Shown: piece after piece, positions 23,422 to 35,265 of the stretch
How the letters are laid out: each line of letters begins with the position of its first letter
Numbering within the stretch: position 1 is the first letter of the stretch
Assembly: GCA_015039365.1 (NCBI GenBank)
Contig: WION01000335.1
Location: 1-56,947 of the forward strand
Length of the DNA: 56,947 bases
Source of the DNA: Amanita rubescens
Lineage: Eukaryota > Basidiomycota > Agaricomycetes > Agaricales > Amanitaceae
Reading direction: 5' to 3'
Notes under the pieces: model-generated
The model's input: only the letters and a program-made list of their open reading frames with translations
Told to the model about the DNA's origin: nothing
The model's database searches: none
Made by a program: the position numbers and the translations under genes

Positions 23422-26400
23422 ATGCCTAGGTTCTTGGGCCTCTTCTCAAGGAAATCAAAGAATACAGACCCGACCCCGCAGTCTTCCACAGCCTCTGACG
23501 CCCTTTCCTCCGCTTCTCTCTCCCCGACCGCGTCAAGTTCTCCATCTCATGATAGGTCTTCTTCTTCTTCTTCCCCTAGAAAGCTTCAACGCCATCCGGA
23601 CTCTACTCGTTCTAAACATGCCCCCTCCACGCCGGCACAACAAGATCACTCTAGCGTGTATCCGTCTATAACTAATTCTCCCTCGGCGACCTCCACTGCT
23701 TCATCCAGCAAGCTGCGTCTGCCTTTTACTCGCAAACGCCAACCTTCTGTTGCTGCCGCTGCATCTACCACGTCCGTCAATACCACGGAAAGTCAGTCTG
23801 TCGCACACCGGGATATACACTCCGCACATCGCCCCTCTTTCGTAGATCGGGAACGAATTAGTATTGCGTCCGATGGCGACTTGCCTGATTCTCGCCGCCT
23901 CCGTCCGCCACCTTCCAAGTCCGCCATCTTTGCTGCTTATGCCGACCCCCTGGGCACCCTATCCACGCGATCTCTCCCAAATGAAGCGCCCCAACCATTT
24001 TCATTACCAGATTCTGGGATGCCTTCCCCTCCCTCAGATTCCTCACCGCAGCCTCCCGAGCCGCCAGCCACCAAAAAGTCTTTCTTTTCCTGGGGAAAAT
24101 CCGTTTCCCCCACACATGTGGCTAAAACAAAAACAAAGCCGACTCCTCCGCCGTCGCAGCCTGTTCAGGATTCAAAGACAGGTTCTACTGCAGACTTGTC
24201 TTTTAATCTCAAGTCATTTCGGCATGTCGGCCCTTCATCCGCGTTGGATAGCCAGGCGTCTCTCGCCATTCCGAATTCATCACCATCACCATCACCGAGA
24301 CCGCGTGGAACAAGCATGGGTGACTCGTCGCAGCGTATTTCTGTTGCTGCATTCCGAGAAGCTCAAGCTCGGCGTACTAGCATGATTTTTGACTCACCTA
24401 ATCCTGAACTCAGATCGTCAAGTCCGTTTGGTACGCCGCCCACTCCTCAGGAGCCCGGCGGGCGTGCAAGCCCCCGATTAAGTCCACTAAAATCTTCCAA
24501 AAGCCATGATACTCGGCTAGATGGAACAAAGAATAGGGGTTTTGAGTCCGATTCTGATGCAGATACCAGCTCCGAAGAGGATAGCGATAACGAAAGTGAC
24601 CATGAACGTACTCTTACTCAACGCGACCGTTGGAAAGGCAAGGCCAAGGCCAAGAGTGAAGTGGGTCATGGAGCCCCAAGGTCTGAGAACACGGACAGGC
24701 GCCTTGATGATTCTTCGCGATCTCCGTCCGGTCTGGGTAACCATGTTGCTCGTCCACGTGCAAGCATGTCCACCAGCGCTGCTACGCCCTCTGCAGCCGC
24801 CCAAAGAGCGAGTATATTGGTGAATGCCAACGACCCAGCAGTAGGTATGTTAATATTTTTTCATTGACATTTTGCGTTGCTGATATCATTTCTTCAGATC
24901 ACAAACGGAATACGCGGCATAACAGAGAACCTTCTTTTTGCTCGAATCCTGGAGCCAGCACAACGTCTAGTTTCTCCCCGAGTTCGGCCCCGAGACACCT
25001 GTCATCTTCGGATTCAGAAGACGAGGAAGATGCGCCACTTGCGACTTTTGTTCAGCCTAAACGTCCAGGCAGCGCATTATCAGCGGGTTCTGGATCATCT
25101 CCTGGTTCTCAGATCACTAGTCGGAACAGGTCAAACTCCAACATCCCTGGAAGGGGTAAACCTCTTATAGACATCAATGAACTTTTAAGTGCAAAGATTT
25201 CCATGGCAGAAGATAAGGGATTCACCCAGGGTAATACGTTACTTGCAAGTGCATCGCCTCCAGGTATGACAGGTTGCTAATTTCATCTTTATCTCGATTG
25301 ACTGCGCCTCAGGCACTAGGAATCCTGCCTCGATAAAAACTTCTCGCCTGTCAGCGAGTCCGCCCCCTTTGTCACCGACAGAGAGCTTTAACTCCAGCGG
25401 CTTTGCAACCGCTCCTTCATCTATCAGGGCCTTTAGTCAAATGTCTCCGGTCACTTCTAACAGCGAACAAGCTGCGCATAAGAGAGACAGACTCAATGAA
25501 CGTCTGCTGCGAGCTACTAAAGGTTCCGTTGCTAGAGCAGCATCGCCTGTCCCTATATCGTCATCGATTGGTAATGTCAATGCTTCTTCCAATCCTGATG
25601 GTGCGAGGCAATCGGCGGTTCCACAAACATCATTCGGAACGTCCCAAAATCCCGGTTTCCACCCTAGTCATCCTGCTGAGCCGTTGGGCTTTAAAATGGT
25701 AGGGTCGGAACAGGGTCAACCCAGCCCACCAGACCAGGAACTGATTCAGATGCTCGGTGCAAGCGTGAAATTGATCTCCAAGACCGGTAACAGCACACCT
25801 GAAGACGTAGATATGCAAGATACGCAAGACAGCTCGGAGAGCGAGGAAGAGGAGAGCGATGAAGACGTGTCTTCAGATGACGATAAGGGGGTAAGGGGCC
25901 AGAGTCTGACTAGTAGCTCGAAAGGCTCTGACGAATGGGAAAAGGTTGATGCGAAGGAAGCAAGAGTCAAGGAGGAGTACAAGGGCAAAGATGGTATCTT
26001 GAAGGGGAAGAACGTCATGGGTCTTGGGAAAGAGCGAGGCAAGCATAAAGAAGGCACTCAGGAACTGACACCAAGGGCGTCTGAGCCGCCAATTGCCCCT
26101 ATTCCCATCAAGCAGCGGACGCCGACGCCATCTTTCAGCGTTACCTCCCGCCCACCTTTAGTTAGGAGCGGAGCGATCACCTCTAGTGGCTCAGGCTACA
26201 CATCTGTGGCTCCTTCGACCACGGCTTCCAACGGGAGTCTTAGCAGCAGTAGCGGTGGCAAGACGAGACAGCAGGGTAGCTCAACCATGAATCCGATGGA
26301 TACGCACCTTTCTTCGTCTTCAGGTGCTTCTGCCCCGGCAACCAGTGATATGCGGGGTCGGTCAATGGGCCCGGGTGCCCCTCCTCTTCGATCACCAGCG

Positions 26401-27799
26401 ATGAGCCGGACATCTAACCAGTCGGGGCGAGATTCGCCCGCAAATACGGCCCAGGATTCGAATCGGTCGTCGATCGCGGATAATCCTTCTGGCGCATCTG
26501 GAGGGCGGCAAAGAAGCTCTACGATGATGCCCTCTATCAGCGTATCTGCGGTACCGGGTATGCCTGCGAGGCCGTTTGCTCGCCGGGACAGTCCGGCAAG
26601 CTCTACCGGTGATTCGAGCAGTGGTCGAGCTCCGTTGACTCCTAGAGATGGTAGTGATATTGGGAGCATGGCAGGAAGCGGCATTGGAGCTCAGGCGAAG
26701 AGTGGTGAGAGCAACAGTGCTATGAAGGGAAGTTCCGGTTTGCGGAGTGCAAAGCGGAGGAGTGTTTGTTTCGAGGATGATCTGATTGGGGATTCTGCGC
26801 CTCACACATCTGGGAGGGGAAAATTGGCGCAGAAAGAAGGTAGAGAGGGCGTCGACGAGGAGAAGAGGAAGGAGAGGCGGAGGAGCGAGGCGAGAGCTGC
26901 GATTGAGGTAAGCGCCTGCTTGTTTTTTTTCGAGCTTGTAACTGATGGACGTACAGTTGGGCAATGTCATCAATGGCCGAGGGCCCATCGTCGACGATGA
27001 GGAAGAGGATGTCCCCATTAATCAAACTGCGCAGGGACGTATGTCAGGGATGAACCCGATGATGGGCATGGGTGGTGGAATCCATCCGATGCAGATGGGT
27101 TCTATGCCCAGCTGGAATGGACCGTGGGGTAACCCTATGGGGCACCAGATGTATAATACCCCCCAGTACATGCAGGGGGGTCCAGATCCTTCTGTCATCG
27201 CTGCACACCAGCAGGCCATGATGATTGCGAAGCAAGCGTATCAAATGGCCGTTGCCCAGCAGGCTGCGGTGGCAGCTGGAGACGAGTGGGAGCGGGGATC
27301 GGCTACGGGTGGATTTGGTGGAAGAGGCATGTTTGCCGGAGGAATGCCGAATGCGCCGATGGGACCACCCCCGTACGGGATGGGCCCCTTGGGTGGTATG
27401 GGAATGGGCGGAATGGGCATGGGCATGGGCATGCCAAACATGAACATGAATATGATGGGTATGGGGAGCAACTGGTCCTCGGCTGGCTCTGTCGGTTTCC
27501 CTCCCAGTTCTCGGTCGATGTATGGTGGTGGTGGCGGCATAAATTCGTCAAGAAGTGAATACGGCGGAAGCGCAGGTGGGGGGTGGAACTCCGCTAGAAG
27601 CACGTATGGTGAATCCTTTGGTCCTCCGACCGGGAGAGTTCCCAAGCCCGCGATGGCCGAACGTGAGTCCCGCGCGCCGCCTGTTCCGCCCGTCCCAAGT
27701 CAAACTCAAGGGCGGGTGAGGACAACGAGTCAGCCGAATTCGACCCGGAGTAATGGTCAAAAGAAAGCTCCACCGCCGTCATCCTGGAAAGGATCATAA
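23422..27799 (+). CDS. Large Ser-rich / Met-Gly-rich protein of unknown function
   Basis: About 1400 residues, not recognised. I chose ATG 23422 (MPRFLGLFSRKSKN), whose start looks like a short basic motif; an in-frame TTG/ATG upstream at 23323 is less likely. Three introns fit: 24846-24897, 25264-25313 and about 26909-26955. Residues 1-1150 are Ser/Pro/Thr-rich with acidic patches (SDADTSSEEDSDNESDHE, SESEEEESDEDVSSDDD). A short ordered piece RSVCFEDDLIGD is followed by a Lys/Arg/Glu helix (KRKERRRSEARAAIE). The C-terminus has GPDPSVIAAHQQAMMIAKQA, an Ala/Gln-rich helix that may be its only folded part, then Met-Gly repeats and KAPPPSSWKG at the end. Probably a mostly disordered scaffold. 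The NxPxMxMGGG-type repeats are coding low complexity, not a mobile element. Confidence 0.75.
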
Positions 27800-28592
27800 A
27801 GCCCTGCCTACATCTTCGCATCTTCTCATCCCTTTAGTCATGTTCGTCAACATCTTGCTTTGTTTGTTTCTTGCATCATGCACCGGGTCAGTCCAACTCG
27901 CGCGGCATATTCGTATGTTTCGATTTTTACATTCTTGTTTCTGGAAGCTGACGCGGTATACATGCAGATTCAACTTCGTTTTGGACGTTAATATTGTTAT
28001 TTATAGAGGTTTTCGTTCCCTCGACTTACGCTCGTTTTACCTCACTCTGCAGTCATCAACACATCCCTCACCCCGCACTTGCATTATTTACTATTACAAC
28101 TCATACCGATGTGTGGACATGGGTAATTCATACTCTACCTCCGCATCCCCGCGCGTTATTATTGGTCTTGCACTTTTGGGTCAAATTATTCCTTTTTCAC
28201 GTTCTTCACTTGACAAAACGACGCACGGATAACATACCATTACCGTTACCCCCCACTATGACTAGGATTTAGTGCAGCTTCCCTGCATGTGTTTGTAAAT
28301 CACTTGTCAAATTCAAATACATTACAAGCCTAAGTACTTGACTAGTGGCTGGCGGTGGGTGGCCGTACATTGGACAACATTATCGGCTCTCCTACACGTA
28401 ATCCGTCCGATTTGTTAGTCTAGCTCATAACGAAGACTAATTAGTTACCTTGAACTGGATTTGTATCCTAACTGACGTTGCTGCCGAGTTCGATGTACAC
28501 CGAAGAAGCCGACACAGATATGTGCAAACAGCTGCAAAGGTGCGTAAGTCCTGATATGCAACACTCCCCATCTCCGGACATCGTACAACGGC
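27800..28592. other. Intergenic, 3' UTR and accessory boundary
   Basis: About 0.8 kb. Frames such as that at 27994-28272 have no domain. A possible 5' exon of the next gene starts with ATG at 28493, but I could not join it in frame with confidence. Confidence 0.4.
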
Positions 28593-30634
28593 ATGCCAGA
28601 AACTTTACGCTATCTGATAAAAATGCTGGTGAGCGAGCCCAATCACGCAGGTGCGATCATCGTCCGTCTTGACCTACTTCCCATCTTTGTAGATCCTGAT
28701 AATTGGGAGTGGAAAGCTAAATCTAGAGCCATATGGGAGCCCGCTGAGGAAATTTGGCAGGATTTCGGTGCTAAGTGGTATGGAGCTGAGAGCCAATCTG
28801 CTTCACTCGTCGATCCCAAGTCCCCATCGCTGCCTCTTGATCCCTTGCCCCCGAGCCCTGACCCCGCTATATCATCATCAATTTTCGTCCGCGAGTCCTA
28901 TGTGACGATGTTCGACACTGTCTGGGCACAAGCAATAACATCGCAGGGTAGACGTGGGGTTATCATAACTGGTCAGCCTGGCATTGGTGCGTATTAACTT
29001 TCCCACATCCACTATCGCGTAAGATGAATCAGGTTTGAAGGCAAGACGTTATTTCATTACTATCTCCTTGTTCGGCTCTTGCAGCGGAAACAAGTCGTGC
29101 TCTTCTCCCCGCACGGCGTAGTGGTGTACCTCTTCTACTTTAATAAAGTCTATCAAGCCGACATGGATGAGCTCGCCAAACGCGTATCACTCCCTAATCC
29201 TAAATCATCCTCGAATGTCTTTATCTGGTCCCTATTTGATATCCGCGAGCCGAAAGGGCCGGCGAATTTTTTGTTCAGCCGTCCATGTTTGCCGGTGCAG
29301 ACGGCTTCGCCCAATCCCATCCGATACCATACCTGGCGTAAGGAACGGATGCCTCTGCACACAGGTTTGCCGTTATGGACCCGCGACGAGCTCATGCAAG
29401 GGTACGTCTTACTGATCACACATTTCTCTTCATGTCTGAGTGCACACTACCCAGGTTGCAATATCAGGACGAGTACTGCTCCCTGTTGGATGCGCTTCAC
29501 CAAGTTTATACAAGCTCCTCTCCAAGTTCAGGGGATCCATTAGATGTCTGCCCTGGTGCCCGTGCACTCCTCGATGAACATTACAGTGAAGAGGGCACTG
29601 TGCCATCGCCCGAGGATGCCCTCCAGTACCTTCTGGACACAGCAATCGACCGTTTTGGGTACTCGGCTCGTGACGTGTTTGGTGGAGTCTTCAACTATAT
29701 GGCGATGACCCGGTTCCATGAGAGCGCTTTCGACATCAATTTTGCCGAATTGCAAACTGCTGTATCCGACCTCTCTAAAATTCAAACTACCAGCAACTCT
29801 ATATCTCATCGGATCCTTGCTCTCTCCCCGATTAATGACGACGCTCTTGTCAGCGTTCTTTGGAAAGTGGACTTCAAGTCAGACTGGGTTGCCAGGAGCG
29901 TGATCCGGGAACTGGGTGAAGCAGAGGACATCGCAATTCGCCAGCAAATCCACGTCTTTAACAGGATTCCGGCATCAAGAGGATTGGCGGGACGGTTGCT
30001 CGAGCCATTAGCTCATCGTTATATAGCAAACGTCAGAGACGGCTTCTGGCCACTTTTCAACATGAACTCCAATGGCGCTGATCCACCGCATTTCACCTTG
30101 GTCCACAATCCCCCTGTTCCAGATGATGTACGATTTATCAAAGTCCAGCGCAAAATCGTTCTGCTCCAGTCCATTGCCAATCTCTCCACTTGTCTGGACA
30201 ACAACTCATATTATATTCCTGAGGACCCAAACTTCCCCTTGTTTGATGCCTTTACCATTGAACTTGACCATGCAAAGAAGTCCGCCATTTTGTGGGTACT
30301 TCAGATGACCACATCACGAATGCATGGAGGCTCTGCAAAGGGCTATCAGAAGATCCGTGAAATTGTCACAATCCTGAAGGATGAACTTCGGGAGGACCCT
30401 CCACCTCTAAAGAAGAGCAAGAAGGACACCCCAACACCACTTGTGCAAGTACGCTACCTTCTCGTTGTTCCGAAAGACAAACCCCAGTTGGAGTTGGAGT
30501 GGCAGTTTCCAAAAGGATGGAACAAAAATTGTATAAAGAATGATCACCGTGGCAATGTTTACTGTTTGAAGATCCCCCTCACTGTACATTCTACTGCCAC
30601 TCATGCAAATACGTTACCTTCTCAAGAAGAATGA
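28593..30634 (+). CDS. Crinkler/RHS-type (CR) protein: P-loop NTPase plus nuclease-like domain
   Basis: Member of the eukaryotic CR (Crinkler-RHS) class described by Zhang, Aravind and co-workers: a P-loop NTPase joined to a restriction-endonuclease-like effector domain. In fungi the role is thought to be conflict or self/non-self related; it is unproven here. Three exons (28593-28986, 29041-29401, 29455-30634) keep one frame and give about 644 residues. Walker A is split by intron 1 (GQPGIG before, KT after). A long helical middle follows, then the nuclease-like block with FDAFTIELDH and LWVLQMTTSRMHGG, then Lys-rich KKSKKD. The ubiquitin-like N-terminal header usual for CR proteins is not visible, so the gene may be truncated or have an unseen 5' exon. 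The 3' end is partly duplicated just downstream. Confidence 0.75.
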
Positions 30635-30680
30635 TCACCATGGCAATGTTTACTGCTTGGAGGTCCCTCTCACCATATGT
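30443..30680 (+). repeat. Imperfect tandem duplication of the CR gene 3' end
   Basis: The segment 30443-30463 recurs at 30603-30623 and 30536-30594 recurs at 30624-30680. The second copy lacks the 72 bases that lie between the two blocks in the first. The CR stop codon falls inside the second copy, so the duplication shapes the present C-terminus. Confidence 0.7.
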
Positions 30681-30977
30681 TCTTCTATTATCAAGAATGT
30701 ATCTAGTTTTGAATGTATTCCTTCCAGATACAGTTGGAAATGTGCACTTTCGACTCATCTCATTATGAGCGTCTACAACTATTCTGCTGCCCTTATCCAA
30801 GCTCTCTGCCGTCTTTATGTCTAGGTGACCTTGTCAGCTTCTGGGCCTCGTTATCCTCCTCCAACCATTGTTGTTAATTTATCCCTCTGTCTCTGACTCA
30901 GACTTCTACCGTGTGTAAATGAATCTAAGGGGAGAGACAAGTGTAAAGACTATCAATCATTTTGTATCGGTGGTATA

Positions 30978-33067
30978 TTACAATTCAGGAGTGTTGAAAA
31001 TAAATAAGAAATTGTTCATGATGTGTGTACAACAACAATTAGAACATCCGAGTCCCACCGTCATACCATCGTGTGGAGGTACAGCAACTGGCGGAGGTCG
31101 ATGCCCTGCAAGCCGACTCGTTGACCTCGCAGGCGTTGGCGGAACTCCCATCCTCAACGCACGTGGTGGCGCTCTAGCTGACAACAACCTAGTAGTAGCC
31201 CCAGCTCCAGCTCCAGCCCCAGCCCCAGCGTTCAACGAAGCCGAAGACGACATCTTCACTAGCGTTCTAGGTATATTCGGAGGGCCTGGCGAAGACAATG
31301 GCGAAATGTAGCCCTGTGACGACGGTGGTGGACCCAGACTCTTTGATGGTTCCTTGCTCGATACGGGTGTCCGAGCGCCGCTGCGTGAGGGGATGGAGAA
31401 CACCGCTTGGCCGTTGGCTCCCGGAGAAGATAACATGGTGCCAAAGGTGGTGAAAACGTCAGCTGATGCGGCGGAATGGGGAAAGGAGGTATATGGACTT
31501 GCGGGAGAGGTGAGAGGGAATATGAGGGGAGGATCAGTAGTACCGAGGTCCAAGAGGGTGGGTATCCGTTCAGATGATTTATGGGATTGAGGGATCGGCG
31601 CTCGGTCGGGTTTGAGTGACTGAAGGGTCGGCGCTCGATCTGATAATTTGGAGGAAGGAGTAGGTGCACGATCTGATGATTTGAGCGAAGGGGAAGAGGG
31701 TACCCGATCCGAGTCTGAGGACCTGGACGATGGAACAGCCGATTTTGGTTGCTTGAGGTAGGATGGTAGAGCGGGTACGGGTGGAGTGCCTATAGATGGC
31801 AAATTAGTGTTTTGGGTTGGTCCGTCGCCCATTTGTGGGTGCCTTGGGTGTGATCAAAGGCGAAGCGAGCTGTGAAGGGTATTTCGATAGTCGATTATGA
31901 GAATTAAACGAAAAGGTGGAATCGAGTTTGAGTGGTATTTTCGGTTTCTCACTGAGCAAGTCGTTGAGGAGGTAGGTGAAATCAAGCCCGCACTCTTGTA
32001 GAAGCTAAACATGTATATGAGCATAAAATCATCAACGGCAATGACGGCCAACCTTTTTACTCTGCGCGTGCGTAACCCTGTCAGCTTCTTCGACTACTTT
32101 GGGATCCACATCTGGTGTGAAGACTTGCTTTCTGAATATCTCTGCGAATGCCTCAATCTCCTTCTTTGCCCAATCATTGAAAGCTGTCAAGGCATCAACG
32201 TCTGCCCTCCAAAGCTAACATCTGACTCACAACTTGCGAACTCGTTCTCTTTGAAGCTCGCCAAGAACCAATCCGCGGTATGCTTGATACCGGCAAGGTC
32301 GGCAATATAAGCGCCGATGTTGCCTTCAAACCTGATATTGCGTATATGACTCTTGATCACCTAGAGCGCGTCCGCAAGAGGGTATTTCGCGCCGCAGGAC
32401 CTGCTTTGAGCCGGTTAAGGAGTGAGACAAGCATCACAACGGCTGATTTTCGAATTGTTGGCTTTCTCAGCGCCTCGAGCAAAGCGGAAATAAGCTGAGA
32501 TCTTAACACAGAGAACTTGTTCTCAAGAGATGGCGTCATAGCTAGCCGATCCTGAGCTGCAAAGACGGTTATTGGTGATTCGGAAAACAACAAGCAAGTG
32601 ACGCACCTTTCTCGACGAGTTCTACGGCCTTTGTCCACTCTCGCAGAGCTATTGCTACTGCATCACTCTCAGCCTTTTCCTTGGTGTCAGCACCAGCACC
32701 AGGTATGTTCGCCGGGCCAAATCAGCCATCCACTCGGGCAGAGTATACTGCGCTGCTCAAAGTCATTAGCACACAAACAAAAAAAGGACAAGAGCGCATA
32801 CATCTCCATTGCTATTGGTAGCCTGAAACAAAGTTTTCCGGCGTTCGTGTTCCCCTTCACGTTCTTTTCGTCTTTTAGCTGATAGTTCTTCCGCTACTTG
32901 CCGGAAGGAGCGCTTTCTTGTCCGCGGGATGCTCGGTTCGGTAGACATGCGTCTCCTTTCCATGTCTAATCTTGAATACGTTGGTCATACCTTTGGAACG
33001 ATGAGATTCGTTCGACAGTAAAAAAAATGTCACTCACCGGAAGAGTCCTTTGTATCGAGGACCAACA
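30978..33067 (-). pseudogene. Truncated copy of the EXO84 gene 3' half
   Basis: Near-identical to 43474-45604, same orientation, about 12.5 kb apart. It covers the late PH domain to the Ser/Pro-rich C-terminus of Exo84 but has no N-terminus or start. It differs from the intact copy by several deletions: about 15 nt near 32296, one nt near 32366, about 33 nt near 32655, and smaller ones near 32705, 32748 and 32900. Several of these shift frame in the conserved core. The C-terminal extension remains open for 284 codons with an expanded Gly-Ala repeat (about 31196-31232). Homology ends abruptly at about 33067, where repeat B begins. I read it as a dead segmental copy, although the open C-terminal frame could still be transcribed. 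Confidence 0.85.
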
Positions 33068-33240
33068 GCGGATCCAAGCAACTACTCTGTATCCGTGCTC
33101 CGAGATCACCTTCCCATTCTTACGATCTACCAGCTGGCATTTCTGCTCCAGGGTGGTAACTAACGCTTCGCCGTCACTTGGACTCGTTCTTTCCTATATT
33201 ATCCTCAAACTTGTTTTCTCCTCTATGATCACGCCGAACG
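33068..33240. repeat. Dispersed repeat B, copy 1
   Basis: About 170 bp closely matching 34633-34800. It starts exactly at the end of the EXO84-derived segment, so it marks a rearrangement breakpoint. The minus strand has a coding-like segment (LVTTLEQKCQLVDRKNGKV), so it probably comes from an unidentified gene. Confidence 0.75.
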
Positions 33241-33560
33241 GCACAAGTTTGCGAGTGATGGCGGAACATGCGGGCCTGTAACTTGTAGCGAATCTGATTT
33301 CGATTCGGGTGCATGGAAGCGAGCTAGAGGATACAGAGATAGCCTAGATTGGGTCCTATACGGCGTGGCCTGAGTTAGGAGGGGAGAGGTCCAAAGTTTT
33401 GAACTGAGCTGCAGAAGCACCTAGACGAGCTTTAGAACTGTTTCTATGACAAATAGCTCAAACTCACTTTGGACGGTGTATAGCGGAAGCGATACGTCCA
33501 CCTCCAACTAATTAGGATGTTACGAGGTGTGGTACCGCGGTCCAGTGAATTGAAACATGT

Positions 33561-34113
33561 CAACAAGTGGAGGGTGTGGTTCAAGGTCTGTTACTTAACA
33601 ACATGTTCGACCCATTCATCAGGAATCTTATGGAGCGCTATACGGAGAACCCCCAGGAAGCCATTGGAGATGGATGGCTTGGGCCGTGGACTGCAATCCT
33701 CACAACCCTCTTCCCCTCTGCCCAACGCTACATTGTCACTCCGCACCGTCGCCCTCTTGATCCTGACAGTCATCTCATCATCGAGGTCATGAAGATGACT
33801 ACAGCTCCAATCACATTACGCTCTGTCCTTATCATTGCAATCGGAAATGCCAAGCATTTAAAGCCTGGAATCCCAGTTCCTGAACGCGAGCTCAATCGAC
33901 AAATAGACACTGCGTTCGCCGGCACCGCGCGTTCGAAGGTCTACTGGAGATTGAATCCACTGGACCACATTGGAGGTATGGTGAGAAGGAGGACGACGGA
34001 CAAGATGTGCAGCCACTCATTGCGTGGCATGACACCACTCATGACCAAGCCTCCTTTGACGACTTCCAAACTCTAACGGGTCTTGACACTTGTCGCTGCT
34101 CTTTAGTAAGTTG
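33561..34113 (+). pseudogene. Relic of a nuclease-like (PD-(D/E)XK-type?) gene
   Basis: The plus strand reads GDGWLGPWTAILTTLFPSAQ, IIEVMKMTTAPITLRSVLII and DTAFAGTARSKVYW. After about 33960 the sensible reading shifts to another frame (GPHWRYGEKEDDGQD, then DQASFDDFQTLTGL). A frameshift at that point and missing N-terminus indicate a broken gene. From memory of agaric proteins, the family normally has an E-x-K motif where this copy reads IAIGN, which suggests loss of a restriction-endonuclease-like active site. The family assignment is inference; the frameshift is visible. Confidence 0.45.
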
Positions 34114-34307
34114 TTTACAACCCACGGTTGATTCAACGCTCATCCATGCCATGCCGTGGTACAGGAGATTTATGTGTTGGTCGTGATTTGGCTCAGTGAG
34201 GGAATTATATGTTGTTGCACGAAGACGAGGCAAATCAATAACATTGTTGTTTTACAGTTCCCATGAAAAAGCATCACCAAAGCGTCTGGCCCCTGCTCGC
34301 AGTCATC

Positions 34308-34610
34308 CCAATATTTGATTTTTCCCAGCTCAAGTTGAGCGCTCCACACGCTCCGTCTGCCAGTCCGGCTGTTATAGGATGAAACACAGCATCCGCAGTT
34401 CTTGCATCGAGACCGGACTTTCCATGGTTTAGATTCGACGTTATACATTTTGATGGCGGTTCTTTGTGTGTCCACGTGAAGGCAGATGCAGGGAAGTGAA
34501 TGGTGTGAATGAATGCACATGCTGCGGTATACTTGAGCGAAACTTGAAGATGTGAGGTGCAATGGCAATATACGCTTCGAATTGGTTTTCCAATTATTGT
34601 GGCGGTGGAT
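34308..34610 (-). pseudogene. GFA/CENP-V-like domain relic, copy 1
   Basis: The minus strand reads SKPWKVRSRCKNCGC, SVWSAQLELGKIKYWD, and closely matches the relic at 37342-37790. The C-x-x-C pair plus a following WSAQL-strand and KIKYWD resembles the C-terminal half of glutathione-dependent formaldehyde-activating (GFA/CENP-V, Mss4-like) zinc proteins. The N-terminal half with the CxCG motif is not visible and the frame is degraded. Low-confidence family call; the duplication itself is clear. Confidence 0.4.
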
Positions 34611-34632
34611 GGTCACCATTTCCGAGCGTACC

Positions 34633-34800
34633 GCGGATTCAAGCAACTACCCTGTATCCGTGCTCATCACCTTCCCATTCTTGCGATCTACCAGCTGGCA
34701 TTTCTGCTCCAGGGTGGTAACTAACGCTTCGCCATCACTTCGACTCGTTCTCTCCTATATTAGTTTTCTCCCCTATGATCACACCGAACGACACTTCGTC
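34633..34800. repeat. Dispersed repeat B, copy 2
   Basis: Matches 33068-33240 with substitutions and small deletions (for example missing about 8 nt near 34665 and a deletion near 34760). It lies inside the larger unit 34308-35207. Confidence 0.75.
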
Positions 34801-35265
34801 TCGCTCTCAGCGTCAGATTGAGATTCTAGCTTAACCTTGGCTAAAATAAGTCTGTCTGTTCGTATGATGAGTCGCATGAACGTAAACGAATTGTGTCCAC
34901 TTTACAGAAATGCCCACGTCTCCCAGATCTTTGACGAGCTCAACGCAGTCCTTCAGCAGCCCGTCGCCAGCGGACAATGCGAATGCTTGTGTTTCGCTCC
35001 AAATCCCTTTCTGGACGACACCAGCGGGAATCCTAGTCAAACACTCACGCCATCATGATGATGCATGATATTACTGTACGGGAGGTGGTCAGCTCCTGAC
35101 ATGAGAGTCATATTTAAACTTTTTTTAATGTCACCATGTGTGGCGTCTGCGGCTTTGATCAATCCATTTATTCGTGTATAATTTCCTAATTTCCTAATGA
35201 ACTACTACTGTTACTCTGCTGCCACTTCCTGAGGTATTAATGAAATTCTTGCTCGCTGGGAAATT

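Larger units (their letters stand above)
34308..35207. repeat. Composite repeat unit U, long form
   Basis: The ends of this 0.9 kb stretch match the two halves of 37452-37927: 34308-34610 corresponds to 37452-37790, and 35092-35207 to 37833-37927. Repeat B and a further piece (about 34831-35058) lie between in the long form and are absent in the short form. Its right end stops 58 bp before the stop codon of the NCxWF gene at 35266. Confidence 0.65.

Noticed and set aside
27040..27470. Met/Gly repeat region as a mobile element or separate gene
   Set aside because: In frame with the upstream large protein after one intron; long antisense Pro/Ile frames are shadows.
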